Origin: Legionella drozanskii LLAP-1
Lineage (GTDB): Bacteria > Pseudomonadota > Gammaproteobacteria > Legionellales > Legionellaceae
Direction of reading: 5' to 3'
NCBI RefSeq assembly: GCF_001467585.1
Contig: NZ_LNXY01000008.1
Location: forward strand, 1-63,749
Length of the DNA stretch: 63,749 bases
The notes under the pieces are model-generated. The model saw only the letters and a program-made list of their open reading frames with translations, was not told the origin of the DNA and did no database searches. Position numbers and translations under genes: made by a program. This document shows, piece by piece, positions 9,198 through 18,299 of this stretch. The first letter of the stretch is position 1, and every line of letters begins with the position of its first letter.

Positions 9198-10215
9198 AAC
9201 TTCCTACCTGTTTAGCTAAACAAAGGGAGAGGGCAATTTGTTCTAATGCCTGCCAGATTTGATTATTTTGGCTTGATTTTATACGTTCATCAATAGTTTT
9301 ACAAAATCGATGTAATTGAAATAAATGGGTTAGCTGAGTTCTTTTTAAAGCTGCATGATAAAGGTTTGCTTTTTGCGGCCATATTTTCAATTGGCTGCAC
9401 GCAGTATTAAAGGGTAGTGCTTGATCAATGGTTTTTTCAGTCAACTGAATGAGCAGCCTTATTTCTTGAGTTAAGATCCATAAAACAAGAGTTGGTTCTA
9501 CTTTACTCCTTGCTGCGTGACGTAGCAATTGAATAATTTTATCTGGTTTCTGTGTTAAACAGGCATCCACTAATTCAAAAAGTTGATACTCGCATTGATC
9601 TACCAACTGTTCTTGCACAAATTCCACTGTAAGACAGTCGTTTTTATCAACGACCAACTCAAGCTTTTCTATAACTTGAGCACAGGCATACATATTGCCT
9701 TGAGTATATTGGTGAATTAAAGAAGGAATTTGCGGTACAAATTTTAATGCTTTAGTTTGTAATTGCTCAAAAATCCAATGTTCTATTGCAAGATCATTGA
9801 GAGGATTCGCTTGCACTGCATGAACAAGCTCATTATTAATTAACCATTGTAATTGCTTATTGGGTAAATTAGGAGCACGTAAAAGCAGTAGGCATGAGGG
9901 ATTAATATCCTGCAGATAACGAGTTAAAAACTCTTTTGCATGGGCATCGATTGTTTTTTTCTCATAGCGAATATCAATTAAAAAATGGTCAGAAAATAAA
10001 GAATAACTATTCACTTCTGTATCCAATAAAGCCCAGTCGGATGGATTATTCATGTGCAAAACAGTTTCTTCAGACTCTTGATTTACAGTTCGCCAGGCTA
10101 ATTTAATTGACTCAGCAGCACTAGATAAAAGAAAGGGGTCTTGGCCAAATAAAATATAAACTGCTGCTAATTTCTGCTTTAAAATGGACGCTAATGCTTG
10201 TTGTTTAATGAGCAT
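9190..10215 (-). CDS. holA: DNA polymerase III subunit delta
   Basis: Delta is the clamp-loader subunit that opens the beta sliding clamp. The protein has the family's form: an N-terminal AAA+-like region without a functional P-loop (AVYILFGQDPFLLSSAAESI near the start), a mid-region with QGNMYACAQVIEKLEL, and a helical C-terminal collar domain. Length 341 matches E. coli (343). It lies in the conserved leuS-lptE-holA-nadD order, with 103 bp separating it from lptE and an 8-bp overlap with nadD. Confidence 0.93.
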   Translation of the reverse strand: MLIKQQALASILKQKLAAVYILFGQDPFLLSSAAESIKLAWRTVNQESEETVLHMNNPSDWALLDTEVNSYSLFSDHFLIDIRYEKKTIDAHAKEFLTRYLQDINPSCLLLLRAPNLPNKQLQWLINNELVHAVQANPLNDLAIEHWIFEQLQTKALKFVPQIPSLIHQYTQGNMYACAQVIEKLELVVDKNDCLTVEFVQEQLVDQCEYQLFELVDACLTQKPDKIIQLLRHAARSKVEPTLVLWILTQEIRLLIQLTEKTIDQALPFNTACSQLKIWPQKANLYHAALKRTQLTHLFQLHRFCKTIDERIKSSQNNQIWQALEQIALSLCLAKQVGSFA

Positions 10216-10318
10216 AATTGCCTCAGGATTTTGCTTTTCGATTTACATCATTTCGAGCGTTGCGATCTAACCCAGATTGATATTTTTTGGGTTGCCTCAC
10301 TAGGTTTGCAATGACGTT

Positions 10319-10849
10319 TTAACTCTTTTTAGTTGCAGCTCCGTGATTCATAGGAAGTTTTTTGGTTTCGCGTCCTATACGATTAATGATTTGCATCGCT
10401 GCATCGCGACGCATTTCATAACTTATTTGCGATTCTTCAAAGTTAGAGCCTAAGATTCTGTCGTTGTTAACTGTTAATTGCCGCGTGATAAAAACATGTC
10501 CAGAGGGAATAATCTCCTCTCCTTTGGTTTTAACAAGCGCAAATTGTGCGTCGTAAATGAGTAGATATTGCCGAGGAGCAGTACTAGCTGCAACACTTGT
10601 CATTTGCTGTTGGATACCATCTGCTTTAATAATAAGCAAATAATCTGCTTGTGTCGGGTCAGGTACAACACGAATTTTATACGCTTCTAAGTGCTCTTTT
10701 AGCAGGGGGCCTAAATCGCGATGGGCATTCTCAATTACAATAGCCACACTATTGAGCCAAGAAGGCATATCATTTAAACCACGTAAGTGAAATCCACAAC
10801 TACTTAGAAGTAGGGTAATAATAACAATTAAATATCGTTTTACCATCAA
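10319..10849 (-). CDS. lptE: LPS-assembly lipoprotein LptE
   Basis: LptE is the outer-membrane lipoprotein that plugs the LptD barrel and helps insert lipopolysaccharide. It has a signal peptide with lipobox LSSC (Cys18 of the open frame) followed by the hallmark GFHLRG. A later segment carries QxxMTSVAAS and [12 protein letters not shown] beta strands. Length 176 is typical. Its start overlaps the end of leuS by 4 bp (ATGA-type coupling). Confidence 0.93.
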   Translation of the reverse strand: MMVKRYLIVIITLLLSSCGFHLRGLNDMPSWLNSVAIVIENAHRDLGPLLKEHLEAYKIRVVPDPTQADYLLIIKADGIQQQMTSVAASTAPRQYLLIYDAQFALVKTKGEEIIPSGHVFITRQLTVNNDRILGSNFEESQISYEMRRDAAMQIINRIGRETKKLPMNHGAATKKS

Positions 10850-13326
10850 CCTACTACCAAATTAATGAGCTGCCGATGCATGACCACCACTGCTTTCTTA
10901 ACTGCTTTTCCTTGAATGAAGGATTGAACTTGTTGTTTTGCTAATTCAATGAGCTCGTCTTCTGGAGTATCGCTATCAGCGGTAAATTGCGCTCGTAGCT
11001 TCCCATTGATTTGCACAACAAAATCCAGCTCGTCAGTTTTTAAGGCGCTTTTATCTACTTTGGGCCAGCCGGCATCAATAATAATTTTATCAAAACCTAG
11101 TTGTAGCCAGAGGTGATGACAAATATGTGGAGTAATTGGTGCTAAAAGTCGAAGCAATATGTTCATTGCTGAGTGAAGAAAGTATTTATCTTCTTCAGAC
11201 TTAATTTCATAACTCGATATTTCATTAAGTAACTTCATGCATCCGGAAACAACCGTATTAAATTGATGGCGCTCATAGTCAATATTCGCTTGTGCCAAAA
11301 TTTGGTTTATAGCCAAGCGTGACTTTTTAAGACGATTTTCAGTGTTTTGCCAATCAATATGACCGTTGCCACCAATAATGGCATCATTAATATCGATAAT
11401 TGTTTGTTGGTGTTGATAAGCAAAGGCCCATATTCGTTTCAAAAAGCGATGAGCACCCTCAACAGCGGTATCAGACCACTCTAGAGATTGATCAGGCGGT
11501 GCAGCAAACATAACAAATAAGCGCGCAGTATCTGCGCCGTAGGTGTCAATGAGGTGATTAGGATCAACAACATTTCCCAAAGACTTAGACATTTTGTGAC
11601 CGTCTTTAAGAACCATTCCTTGAGTTAGTAAGGCTTTAAACGGTTCATCCGAATTAACAAGGCCTTCATCACGCATCAATTTATGAAAAAAACGAGCATA
11701 AAGCAGATGCATAACCGCGTGTTCAATACCACCAATGTATTGGTCAACTGGTGTCCAATATTTAGCACGGTCATCCAGCATAGCGTTGTCTTGGCCTTTA
11801 CATGCGAAGCGAGCATAGTACCAAGAAGATTCGATAAAGGTATCAAAAGTATCGGTTTCTCGCGTTGCATCTTGACCACATTTGGGGCAGGTTGTTTGCA
11901 CGAAGTCGCTGCAGTGGGCTAAAGGTGAGCCACTGCCGGTAAATTCAATATTTTCTGGTAAAGTAACGGGTAAATCTTTTTCAGGAACTGGCACAATTCC
12001 GCATTCTTCACAGTGAATCATGGGAATAGGGGTACCCCAATAACGTTGACGTGAAACACCCCAATCACGTAAACGATAATTAATGGTTAGCTTTCCTGCT
12101 TCATGCTTTTCGAGATAACTAGCAATAGCCTTCATCGCATCCGCTGAAGAAAGACCATCAAATTGGCCTGAATGAATGAGCTCACCTTCGGCGGTAAAAG
12201 CATCTTTTGCATAATCATGAACATTGCCATCGACGGGTTTTATGACTTTTTTCAATGGTAATTTATATTTTTGTGCAAATTCCCAATCACGTTGATCATG
12301 AGCAGGTACTGACATTACTGCACCAGAACCATATTGCATCAAAACAAAATTGGCAATCCAGACGGGTATTTCTTCTTCCGTTATAGGATGAATCGCTTTC
12401 ATGCCTGTATCAATGCCGCGTTTTTCCATAGTAGCGAGGTCTGCTTCAGCCATACGTACACCTTGGCAGCTATCAATAAACGCTTGTACTTTGGAGTCAT
12501 GGCTTGCTGCCTCTTTCGCAAGCGGGTGATCAGGGGCTACAGCAAGATAAGTTGCTCCCATGAGTGTGTCTGGACGGGTCGTATAGATTTTTAAGCGTTT
12601 AGGAAAGCCAGTCACCTTGAAGCTAATTTCACATCCTTCAGAACGCCCAATCCAGTTCCTTTGCATTTGCTTGACTTGAGCTGGCCATTCATCAAGGGTA
12701 TCCAAATCATCTAAAAGCTCGTCGGCATAGGAAGTAATTTTGATGAACCATTGTGGGATTTCACGTCGCTCAACTAAAGCACCAGAGCGCCATCCACGGC
12801 CATCGACTACTTGCTCATTGGCAAGTACGGTTTGGTCGACAGGGTCCCAATTGACTACCGCGTTTTTCTTGTAGACTAAACCTTTTTCATAAAGTCTAAT
12901 AAAAAACCACTGTTCCCAACGGTAATAATCGGCATCGCAAGTTGCAATTTCACGTTTCCAGTCATAGGCGTTACCCAATCTTAAAAATTGCTCCTTCATG
13001 GAGGCAATATTTTTTCTTGTCCATTCAGCGGGATGGATGCCATGCTTAATTGCAGCATTTTCAGCAGGTAAGCCAAATGCATCCCAGCCAATAGGTTGTA
13101 GGACATTTTTTCCCAAAGCACGGTGATAACGAGCAATAACGTCGCCTAAGGTGTAATTACGCACATGTCCCATGTGTAGCGTGCCGCTTGGATAAGGGAA
13201 CATGGATAAGCAGTAAAATTTTTCTTTATTTAAGTCTTCAGAGACATTAAAAGATTGTTTTTTAAGCCAATATTGTTGCGCTTGTTCTTCTATTTCTCGT
13301 GGTATATAGCTGTTATCCATAGTCAT
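10846..13326 (-). CDS. leuS: Leucyl-tRNA synthetase
   Basis: Class I aminoacyl-tRNA synthetase. The HIGH-type motif HMGH is at residues 51-54 and KMSKS at about 577-581; in between is the CP1 editing insertion ([16 protein letters not shown]) and a zinc-ribbon-like insert with CxxC pairs. The C-terminal anticodon-binding and extension domains are complete. Length 826. The first ATG gives [15 protein letters not shown]; a start two codons later is equally possible. It is followed by lptE with a 4-bp overlap. Confidence 0.97.
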   Translation of the reverse strand: MTMDNSYIPREIEEQAQQYWLKKQSFNVSEDLNKEKFYCLSMFPYPSGTLHMGHVRNYTLGDVIARYHRALGKNVLQPIGWDAFGLPAENAAIKHGIHPAEWTRKNIASMKEQFLRLGNAYDWKREIATCDADYYRWEQWFFIRLYEKGLVYKKNAVVNWDPVDQTVLANEQVVDGRGWRSGALVERREIPQWFIKITSYADELLDDLDTLDEWPAQVKQMQRNWIGRSEGCEISFKVTGFPKRLKIYTTRPDTLMGATYLAVAPDHPLAKEAASHDSKVQAFIDSCQGVRMAEADLATMEKRGIDTGMKAIHPITEEEIPVWIANFVLMQYGSGAVMSVPAHDQRDWEFAQKYKLPLKKVIKPVDGNVHDYAKDAFTAEGELIHSGQFDGLSSADAMKAIASYLEKHEAGKLTINYRLRDWGVSRQRYWGTPIPMIHCEECGIVPVPEKDLPVTLPENIEFTGSGSPLAHCSDFVQTTCPKCGQDATRETDTFDTFIESSWYYARFACKGQDNAMLDDRAKYWTPVDQYIGGIEHAVMHLLYARFFHKLMRDEGLVNSDEPFKALLTQGMVLKDGHKMSKSLGNVVDPNHLIDTYGADTARLFVMFAAPPDQSLEWSDTAVEGAHRFLKRIWAFAYQHQQTIIDINDAIIGGNGHIDWQNTENRLKKSRLAINQILAQANIDYERHQFNTVVSGCMKLLNEISSYEIKSEEDKYFLHSAMNILLRLLAPITPHICHHLWLQLGFDKIIIDAGWPKVDKSALKTDELDFVVQINGKLRAQFTADSDTPEDELIELAKQQVQSFIQGKAVKKAVVVMHRQLINLVVG

Positions 13327-13383
13327 AATGATAATTTCAGTAAGGCGGTAAGAATAACCCCTCTTGTACTCGGCAGCAATAGG

Positions 13384-14922
13384 TTAAGTGTTTAGTTTTG
13401 GTTTCTGAAATCGATAAACGATATAAACAAGTATAATTAATGCGCAAAATAGCAATATGGGTAAGTTGCCAAAATAAACCCAGGGCGTTAAACCAGTTGC
13501 TGGAAAAAGTTCCGCTTTAATAATTCCGGCAGTAAATGCCGGTAATGAAGTGATAATTTCTCCCTGTGTATTAATCACCGAAGATAAGCCATCATTATTA
13601 GCAACAACTTGATAGCGCGCTGTTTGAAGCGATCGAACTTGAGCCATTTGCAATTGTTGATACATGGCTAAAGAGTGTCCAAACCATCCATCATCACTGA
13701 TCGATACTATCCACTCCGCTTTAGGTAATTGATGGCGTAGTAATTCCCCAAAAGCTAATTCATAGCAAATGAGGGTCGCTATGGGATGTTTTTGCACTTT
13801 AACCAGCGCTTGATTTCTTTTACCAGGTTTTAAATTAGCGTCAGGGATTGCTAGCCAATTGCTAATCGCCTGTAAGGGTTTGGGTATGTATTCGCCAAAG
13901 GGGACTAAATGTTGTTTTAAGTAAGAACCTTTGGCTTGACCTAATCCAATTAAAGCATTAAAAAAATAATTCTCATCAACCGTTGTCGGTTGGGGGATTC
14001 CTAACATAATTGCACTACCTGCTTGTTCAGCTCGGACATGTAGATCATTAAGAAAATCGACAACATAACTTGGCGGTAAGGGGATAGCTGATTCTGGCAT
14101 CACAATTAGCTTTGTCCCAAGTAATTTATCAGTGTCTTGTTTATAACGCTCTAAAAGCTGCCAAAATAGATTTTCATCCCACTTGTCTCTCATGGATAGA
14201 TTAGCTTGAATGATACCTACTGTTAATGGTTCAGTGCTTTCTTTGGCCCAATTGTGGTATTTGAGTAGGTTAGGTAATAAGAGTAGGGCCATAAAAGCGC
14301 TTAAATAAATATAACGTTTCGCGCCAATTTGCTGAATACTGGTGGTCAATAAGGTTGCAGCAAAGCAAGTTACTAATCCAACGCCAAATACACCTATGAT
14401 GGGTAATAGGTATTTGCTGGGGGCATCAAATTGTCCGAAACCCAGTAGAAGCCAAGGAAATCCACTTAAAAAGCGTGAGCGGAAAAATTCAAATAAAATC
14501 CAAAGCACGCTGAACAGCAAACAAGAAAGCCAGGGAGCTTGCTGATTCACTAATTTTCGATAAACAAAGGACATTAGCGCGGGAAATAGTGAAAGATAAA
14601 GCAAAAAAATGAGGGTGATTAATGCTGAAATGAAACTATTGAGATGTCCATACTCATGGATGCTGACATAGACCCAGGAAGTGCCAAGTCCAAAATAACC
14701 TAAACCAAAAAAAAGTCCGTTAAAAAACGCATAACGACTGTGACCCTGACTCAGTTGGGCATAAAAAAGCGCAAGGCCTAAAATCGCAGAACCCGAAAAA
14801 TGAAAAGGGGCAAAGCTAAGTGTTAAAAGCGTACCCGATAGAAAAGCACGCAAAAGATGGTTGTATTTTCTAGCTTTTGCTGAAATAAGAGCCAGCTTTT
14901 GAACTGTACTTGTTCGAGTCAT
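13384..14922 (-). CDS. lnt: Apolipoprotein N-acyltransferase
   Basis: Adds the third acyl chain to the N-terminal cysteine of lipoproteins in the inner membrane. The N-terminal half has several membrane helices (FLSGTLLTLSFAPFHF and others). The periplasmic nitrilase-like domain follows, with the catalytic triad Glu in VMPESAIPL (about 278), Lys in KQHLVPFGEYIP (about 335) and Cys in LICYELAFGE (about 384), matching E. coli E267/K335/C387. A final membrane helix ends the protein. Length 512. It is upstream of leuS in the same direction. Confidence 0.95.
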   Translation of the reverse strand: MTRTSTVQKLALISAKARKYNHLLRAFLSGTLLTLSFAPFHFSGSAILGLALFYAQLSQGHSRYAFFNGLFFGLGYFGLGTSWVYVSIHEYGHLNSFISALITLIFLLYLSLFPALMSFVYRKLVNQQAPWLSCLLFSVLWILFEFFRSRFLSGFPWLLLGFGQFDAPSKYLLPIIGVFGVGLVTCFAATLLTTSIQQIGAKRYIYLSAFMALLLLPNLLKYHNWAKESTEPLTVGIIQANLSMRDKWDENLFWQLLERYKQDTDKLLGTKLIVMPESAIPLPPSYVVDFLNDLHVRAEQAGSAIMLGIPQPTTVDENYFFNALIGLGQAKGSYLKQHLVPFGEYIPKPLQAISNWLAIPDANLKPGKRNQALVKVQKHPIATLICYELAFGELLRHQLPKAEWIVSISDDGWFGHSLAMYQQLQMAQVRSLQTARYQVVANNDGLSSVINTQGEIITSLPAFTAGIIKAELFPATGLTPWVYFGNLPILLFCALIILVYIVYRFQKPKLNT

Positions 14923-15157
14923 TATAATTTTGTTGGATAAATGAAAGGGACGATAAAGTACTCGCTTGAAAAGGTCAAGATTTTTACAAAGAACTTCCTT
15001 GATTTTATTCTTTCCTAGAAATGGATGAGAGGATTTTAAGCGCTGTAATTGTATAAAGGACTACAAATAAAAATTAAATACCTAGCCATCGGAGGGTATT
15101 CAAATAATGATTTTTTGGTGTACGATGACGTCTCGTTTTACAATGGAGAAGGAATGT

Positions 15158-16246
15158 ATGTACAACGTTATGATCACTGGCGCAGGAAAAATTGGGAGTT
15201 TAATCGCTTGTTTATTAGCCGATAGTGGCGATTATGAAGTCCATTTGGCTGATTTAGAGTTTTCGGGAACAGATGTTAACCGTTTATTGCAAGCAATGCC
15301 TGAAATTAAAACGGTAGCGCTTGATGTTAAAGACCTAGAGTCTACTCAAGCCTATTTAAACGAAAATAAAATTGTTGCTGTTATTTCAAGTCTTCCTTAC
15401 TACCTTAATATCCACGTAGCTGAAGCCGCAAAAGCCGCTAAAGCGCACTATTTTGATCTAACCGAAGATACATCCGTCACCGAAGCCGTTAAAGCGATCG
15501 CTGCGGGTTCTGAAACCGCTTTCGTACCTCAATGTGGCCTAGCTCCAGGTTTCATTAGCATAGCTGCAAATAGTTTGATGAAAGAATTTGAGCACTGCCA
15601 TCATGCAAAACTGCGTGTTGGCGCTTTACCACAACGTGCTAACAACGCACTGCAATATTCATTAACTTGGTCAACAGATGGCGTCATAAATGAGTATGGT
15701 AATCCATGCTATGGTATAGAAAATGGCAAACCCATCATTCTCAAACCTCTAGAAGGCCGTGAAACAATTCAAATCGATGGCTGTGAATACGAGGCTTTTA
15801 ATACCTCTGGTGGGTTAGGTAGCCTTTCAGAGCTTTACTTAGGAAAAGTTCAAACTTTAAATTATAAAACAATGCGTTATCCAGGGCATTGTGAAAAAAT
15901 GCGTCTTTTAATGAATGACTTAAAATTGAATGAAGATCGTGGAACTCTAAAACGTATTCTAGAGCGTGCTATTCCTAAAACTTACCAAGATATTGTTATC
16001 GTTTATGTGACTGTAGAAGGTATCAAGCAGGGTGAATTAACAGAAAAGAGCTATGTTAAAAAAGTATATCCTGAGGAAATTCGTGGACTTTATTGGTCAG
16101 CTATCCAAGTCAGTACTGCCTCGGGTGTCTGTGCAGTTGTTGATCTCGTGATGGGACAAACCAATGAATATCAGGGTCTTATTTTGCAAGAAAACTTCCG
16201 TTTAGCTGATGTGTTAGCTAATCGCTTCGGCCGTCACTACGCTTAG
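15158..16246 (+). CDS. Saccharopine dehydrogenase / lysine 6-dehydrogenase family protein
   Basis: NAD(P)-dependent oxidoreductase with a Rossmann fold at the very N-terminus (MITGAGKIG, glycines at residues 8, 10 and 13). Members either split saccharopine into glutamate and aminoadipate semialdehyde or oxidise lysine directly at the epsilon amino group (LysDH). I chose the ATG at 15158 because ggagaagga lies 4 bases upstream and the dinucleotide motif then starts at residue 6; the longer frame from 15107 adds 17 unlikely residues. It is 9 bp ahead of an aldehyde dehydrogenase of the type that removes the semialdehyde product, so the pair probably degrades lysine. The exact reaction cannot be decided here. 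Confidence 0.8.
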   Translation: MYNVMITGAGKIGSLIACLLADSGDYEVHLADLEFSGTDVNRLLQAMPEIKTVALDVKDLESTQAYLNENKIVAVISSLPYYLNIHVAEAAKAAKAHYFDLTEDTSVTEAVKAIAAGSETAFVPQCGLAPGFISIAANSLMKEFEHCHHAKLRVGALPQRANNALQYSLTWSTDGVINEYGNPCYGIENGKPIILKPLEGRETIQIDGCEYEAFNTSGGLGSLSELYLGKVQTLNYKTMRYPGHCEKMRLLMNDLKLNEDRGTLKRILERAIPKTYQDIVIVYVTVEGIKQGELTEKSYVKKVYPEEIRGLYWSAIQVSTASGVCAVVDLVMGQTNEYQGLILQENFRLADVLANRFGRHYA

Positions 16247-16255
16247 GAGAAACCG

Positions 16256-17776
16256 ATGGATTTATTAAAACGTTTAAATATTCAAGAAATCAATCCCGGA
16301 GCTTTTAGTGGACATGGGTGGCATAGTGAAAACAATACTAGTCGTCTAGTTTCAATCAGTCCCGCCAATGGTGAAAAGCTTGCCGAAGTAGCAACTTGCT
16401 CCATGCAAGATTATCAACACATAATGGAAAGAGCGCAAAAAGCGGCTTTAGCCTGGCGAAAAGTGCCTGCTCCTCAACGTGGTGAGATAATTCGTCAGAT
16501 GGGAGATGCATTGCGGGAACATAAAGATGTGTTAGGGAGTTTAGTTTCTCTTGAGATGGGAAAATCAAAACAAGAAGGCGATGGTGAAGTTCAAGAAATG
16601 ATCGATATTGCTGATTTTGCAGTGGGTCAATCTCGAATGCTCTATGGCAATACTATGCATTCAGAACGTCCTAACCATCGGATGTACGAACAATGGCATC
16701 CTTATGGAATTGTTGGGGTTATCTCAGCATTTAATTTTCCCGTTGCTGTTTGGTCATGGAATGCGTTTATTGCCGCGATCTGCGGAAATGTGACGCTATG
16801 GAAGCCTTCCGCGAAAACACCTTTATGCGCAATTGCTGTGCAGCATATTTGCAATAAAGTATTACAAAAAAACAATTGCCCTGAAATTTTTTCGCTTATT
16901 ATTCCAAGTTCACATGAAATTGCTAATTCAATGGTCGATGATAGCCGTATTCCCTTAATTTCCTTTACGGGTTCTACAGCGATAGGCAAACAAGTTGCTG
17001 CTAAAGTAGCAACACGACTTGGCAAAACTATTCTTGAGCTGGGTGGTAATAATGCGATTATTCTGGATAAATCAGCTGATTTAAATCTAGCAATACCAGC
17101 CATTGTGTTTGGTGCTGTGGGAACTGCAGGTCAACGTTGTACTTCTACCCGTCGGTTATTTGTGCATGAATCTATGTATCCTGAAGTAATCAAGCGCTTG
17201 CAGCATGCTTACGAGCAAGTCACTATTGGTGATCCCCTTGATAGTAAAAATCTAATGGGACCATTGATTGATGAGAAAGCAGTCCATCAATTTAAACACG
17301 CCATTGTTCGAATTAAAGAAGCGGGTGGGCAAGTGGTGTGTGGTGGTGAGCTAATAAAGCGGCCCGGTTATTTTGTTCAGCCTACCTTAGTGACTGAGGT
17401 AAAAAATGACTGGGAAATCGTGCAAGAAGAAACATTTGCACCAATTCTCTATGTCATGGCTTATAACAGTCTAGATGAGGCGATTGCTTTGCAAAATGGA
17501 GTTCCTCAAGGTTTATCCTCAGCGATGTTTACCCAGGATCTCAAGAATGCCGAATATTTCTTAAGTACTCTCGGCAGTGACTGTGGTATTGCTAACATTA
17601 ATATCGGTACTTCAGGTGCTGAAATTGGTGGTGCTTTTGGTGGTGAAAAGGAAACCGGCGGTGGACGCGAATCAGGCTCGGATTCGTGGAAAGCTTATAT
17701 GCGCCGTCAAACAAACACTATCAACTGGGGTAATGCCTTACCATTGGCTCAGGGTATTCGCTTTGATTTGTCTTAA
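16256..17776 (+). CDS. ALDH7-type aminoadipate-semialdehyde (piperideine-6-carboxylate) dehydrogenase
   Basis: Aldehyde dehydrogenase of about 506 residues with the catalytic Glu in LELGGNN (about 263) and the catalytic Cys in GQRCTSTRR (about 295). The N-terminal [10 protein letters not shown] region, the [14 protein letters not shown] segment and the C-terminal [28 protein letters not shown] end resemble ALDH7A1/AmaB enzymes, which oxidise 2-aminoadipate 6-semialdehyde to 2-aminoadipate. It lies 9 bp behind the saccharopine-dehydrogenase-family gene and is almost certainly in the same operon. Function inferred from family and context. Confidence 0.85.
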   Translation: MDLLKRLNIQEINPGAFSGHGWHSENNTSRLVSISPANGEKLAEVATCSMQDYQHIMERAQKAALAWRKVPAPQRGEIIRQMGDALREHKDVLGSLVSLEMGKSKQEGDGEVQEMIDIADFAVGQSRMLYGNTMHSERPNHRMYEQWHPYGIVGVISAFNFPVAVWSWNAFIAAICGNVTLWKPSAKTPLCAIAVQHICNKVLQKNNCPEIFSLIIPSSHEIANSMVDDSRIPLISFTGSTAIGKQVAAKVATRLGKTILELGGNNAIILDKSADLNLAIPAIVFGAVGTAGQRCTSTRRLFVHESMYPEVIKRLQHAYEQVTIGDPLDSKNLMGPLIDEKAVHQFKHAIVRIKEAGGQVVCGGELIKRPGYFVQPTLVTEVKNDWEIVQEETFAPILYVMAYNSLDEAIALQNGVPQGLSSAMFTQDLKNAEYFLSTLGSDCGIANINIGTSGAEIGGAFGGEKETGGGRESGSDSWKAYMRRQTNTINWGNALPLAQGIRFDLS

Positions 17777-17846
17777 CTATTGAGGTGGGGGACCTTAAGC
17801 CAGGAATTCGAGCCTGATTCAGATGCTAGGAAGGTTGGGTGAAAGC

Positions 17847-18117
17847 TTGAGGTATCTTCACTTTTTTTTGAATAATATTTCGAGCCAAATCCAGTGTTTT
17901 ACTGAACCGTTCAGCCTGAGGAGGAGCCAGCGACGTCTCGAAGGCCTGTCCTGAGGCACTCGAAGGTTGCTCTGCACCAAGGCTTCGAGACAGCGCTACG
18001 CGCACCCGAGCATCCTGAGGCTCTCGAAGGACTCAGCCCGAACGGATCGAGCTACTGATTGGAGCAACACCTATTTTTGTTCAAAAAAAAAGTGACGCCC
18101 CCCAGGGTGAAGGCCCA
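17847..18117. repeat. Full-length copy of the terminal-inverted-repeat element
   Basis: The left end reads gaggtatcttcac plus a T run; the right end reads an A run plus gtgacgcccc, its mirror. Between them are inner palindromes built from gtctcgaagg and ccttcgagac and the repeated tcctgaggc-ctcgaagg unit. The body closely matches 45453-45732. No coding capacity is seen. It fills most of the 523-bp gap between the ALDH gene and the beta-oxidation genes. Outside it, gaaggttggg (17830-17839) on the left and cccaacctt (18149-18157) on the right form a further inverted pair, so the element may sit inside an older palindrome. Confidence 0.75.
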
Positions 18118-18153
18118 TTGCCGTCAGGCTAATGGTGATTTTCATCTCCCCAA

Positions 18154-18207
18154 CCTTCTCCCGTGAAGAATGCTATCCGTTGTTCAGATTCGTTGCGTGG
18201 GAGAAGG
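18154..18207. repeat. Inverted repeat ccttctccc / gggagaagg
   Basis: A perfect 9-bp inverted pair (18154-18162 with 18199-18207) encloses a 36-base loop, between the repeat element and the beta-oxidation operon. There is no T run, so it is not a clear terminator; it looks like part of a dispersed palindromic repeat. Confidence 0.45.
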
Positions 18208-18209
18208 CT

Positions 18210-18242
18210 TTACCGCTGATGTGGTTGCTTCGTTGTTATAAT
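18210..18242 (+). promoter_or_regulatory. Possible sigma-70 promoter of the beta-oxidation pair
   Basis: A perfect TATAAT (18237-18242) lies 57 bases before the start codon of the FadN-type gene. No good -35 hexamer lies at 17 bases; TTACCG at 18210 is 21 bases away. This could mean activator dependence, but the call is weak. Confidence 0.35.
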
Positions 18243-18299
18243 AGCATTACTCTAGATAAAACATCTCTAAACTCCATATTTCAACAAAGGACGTGAATC

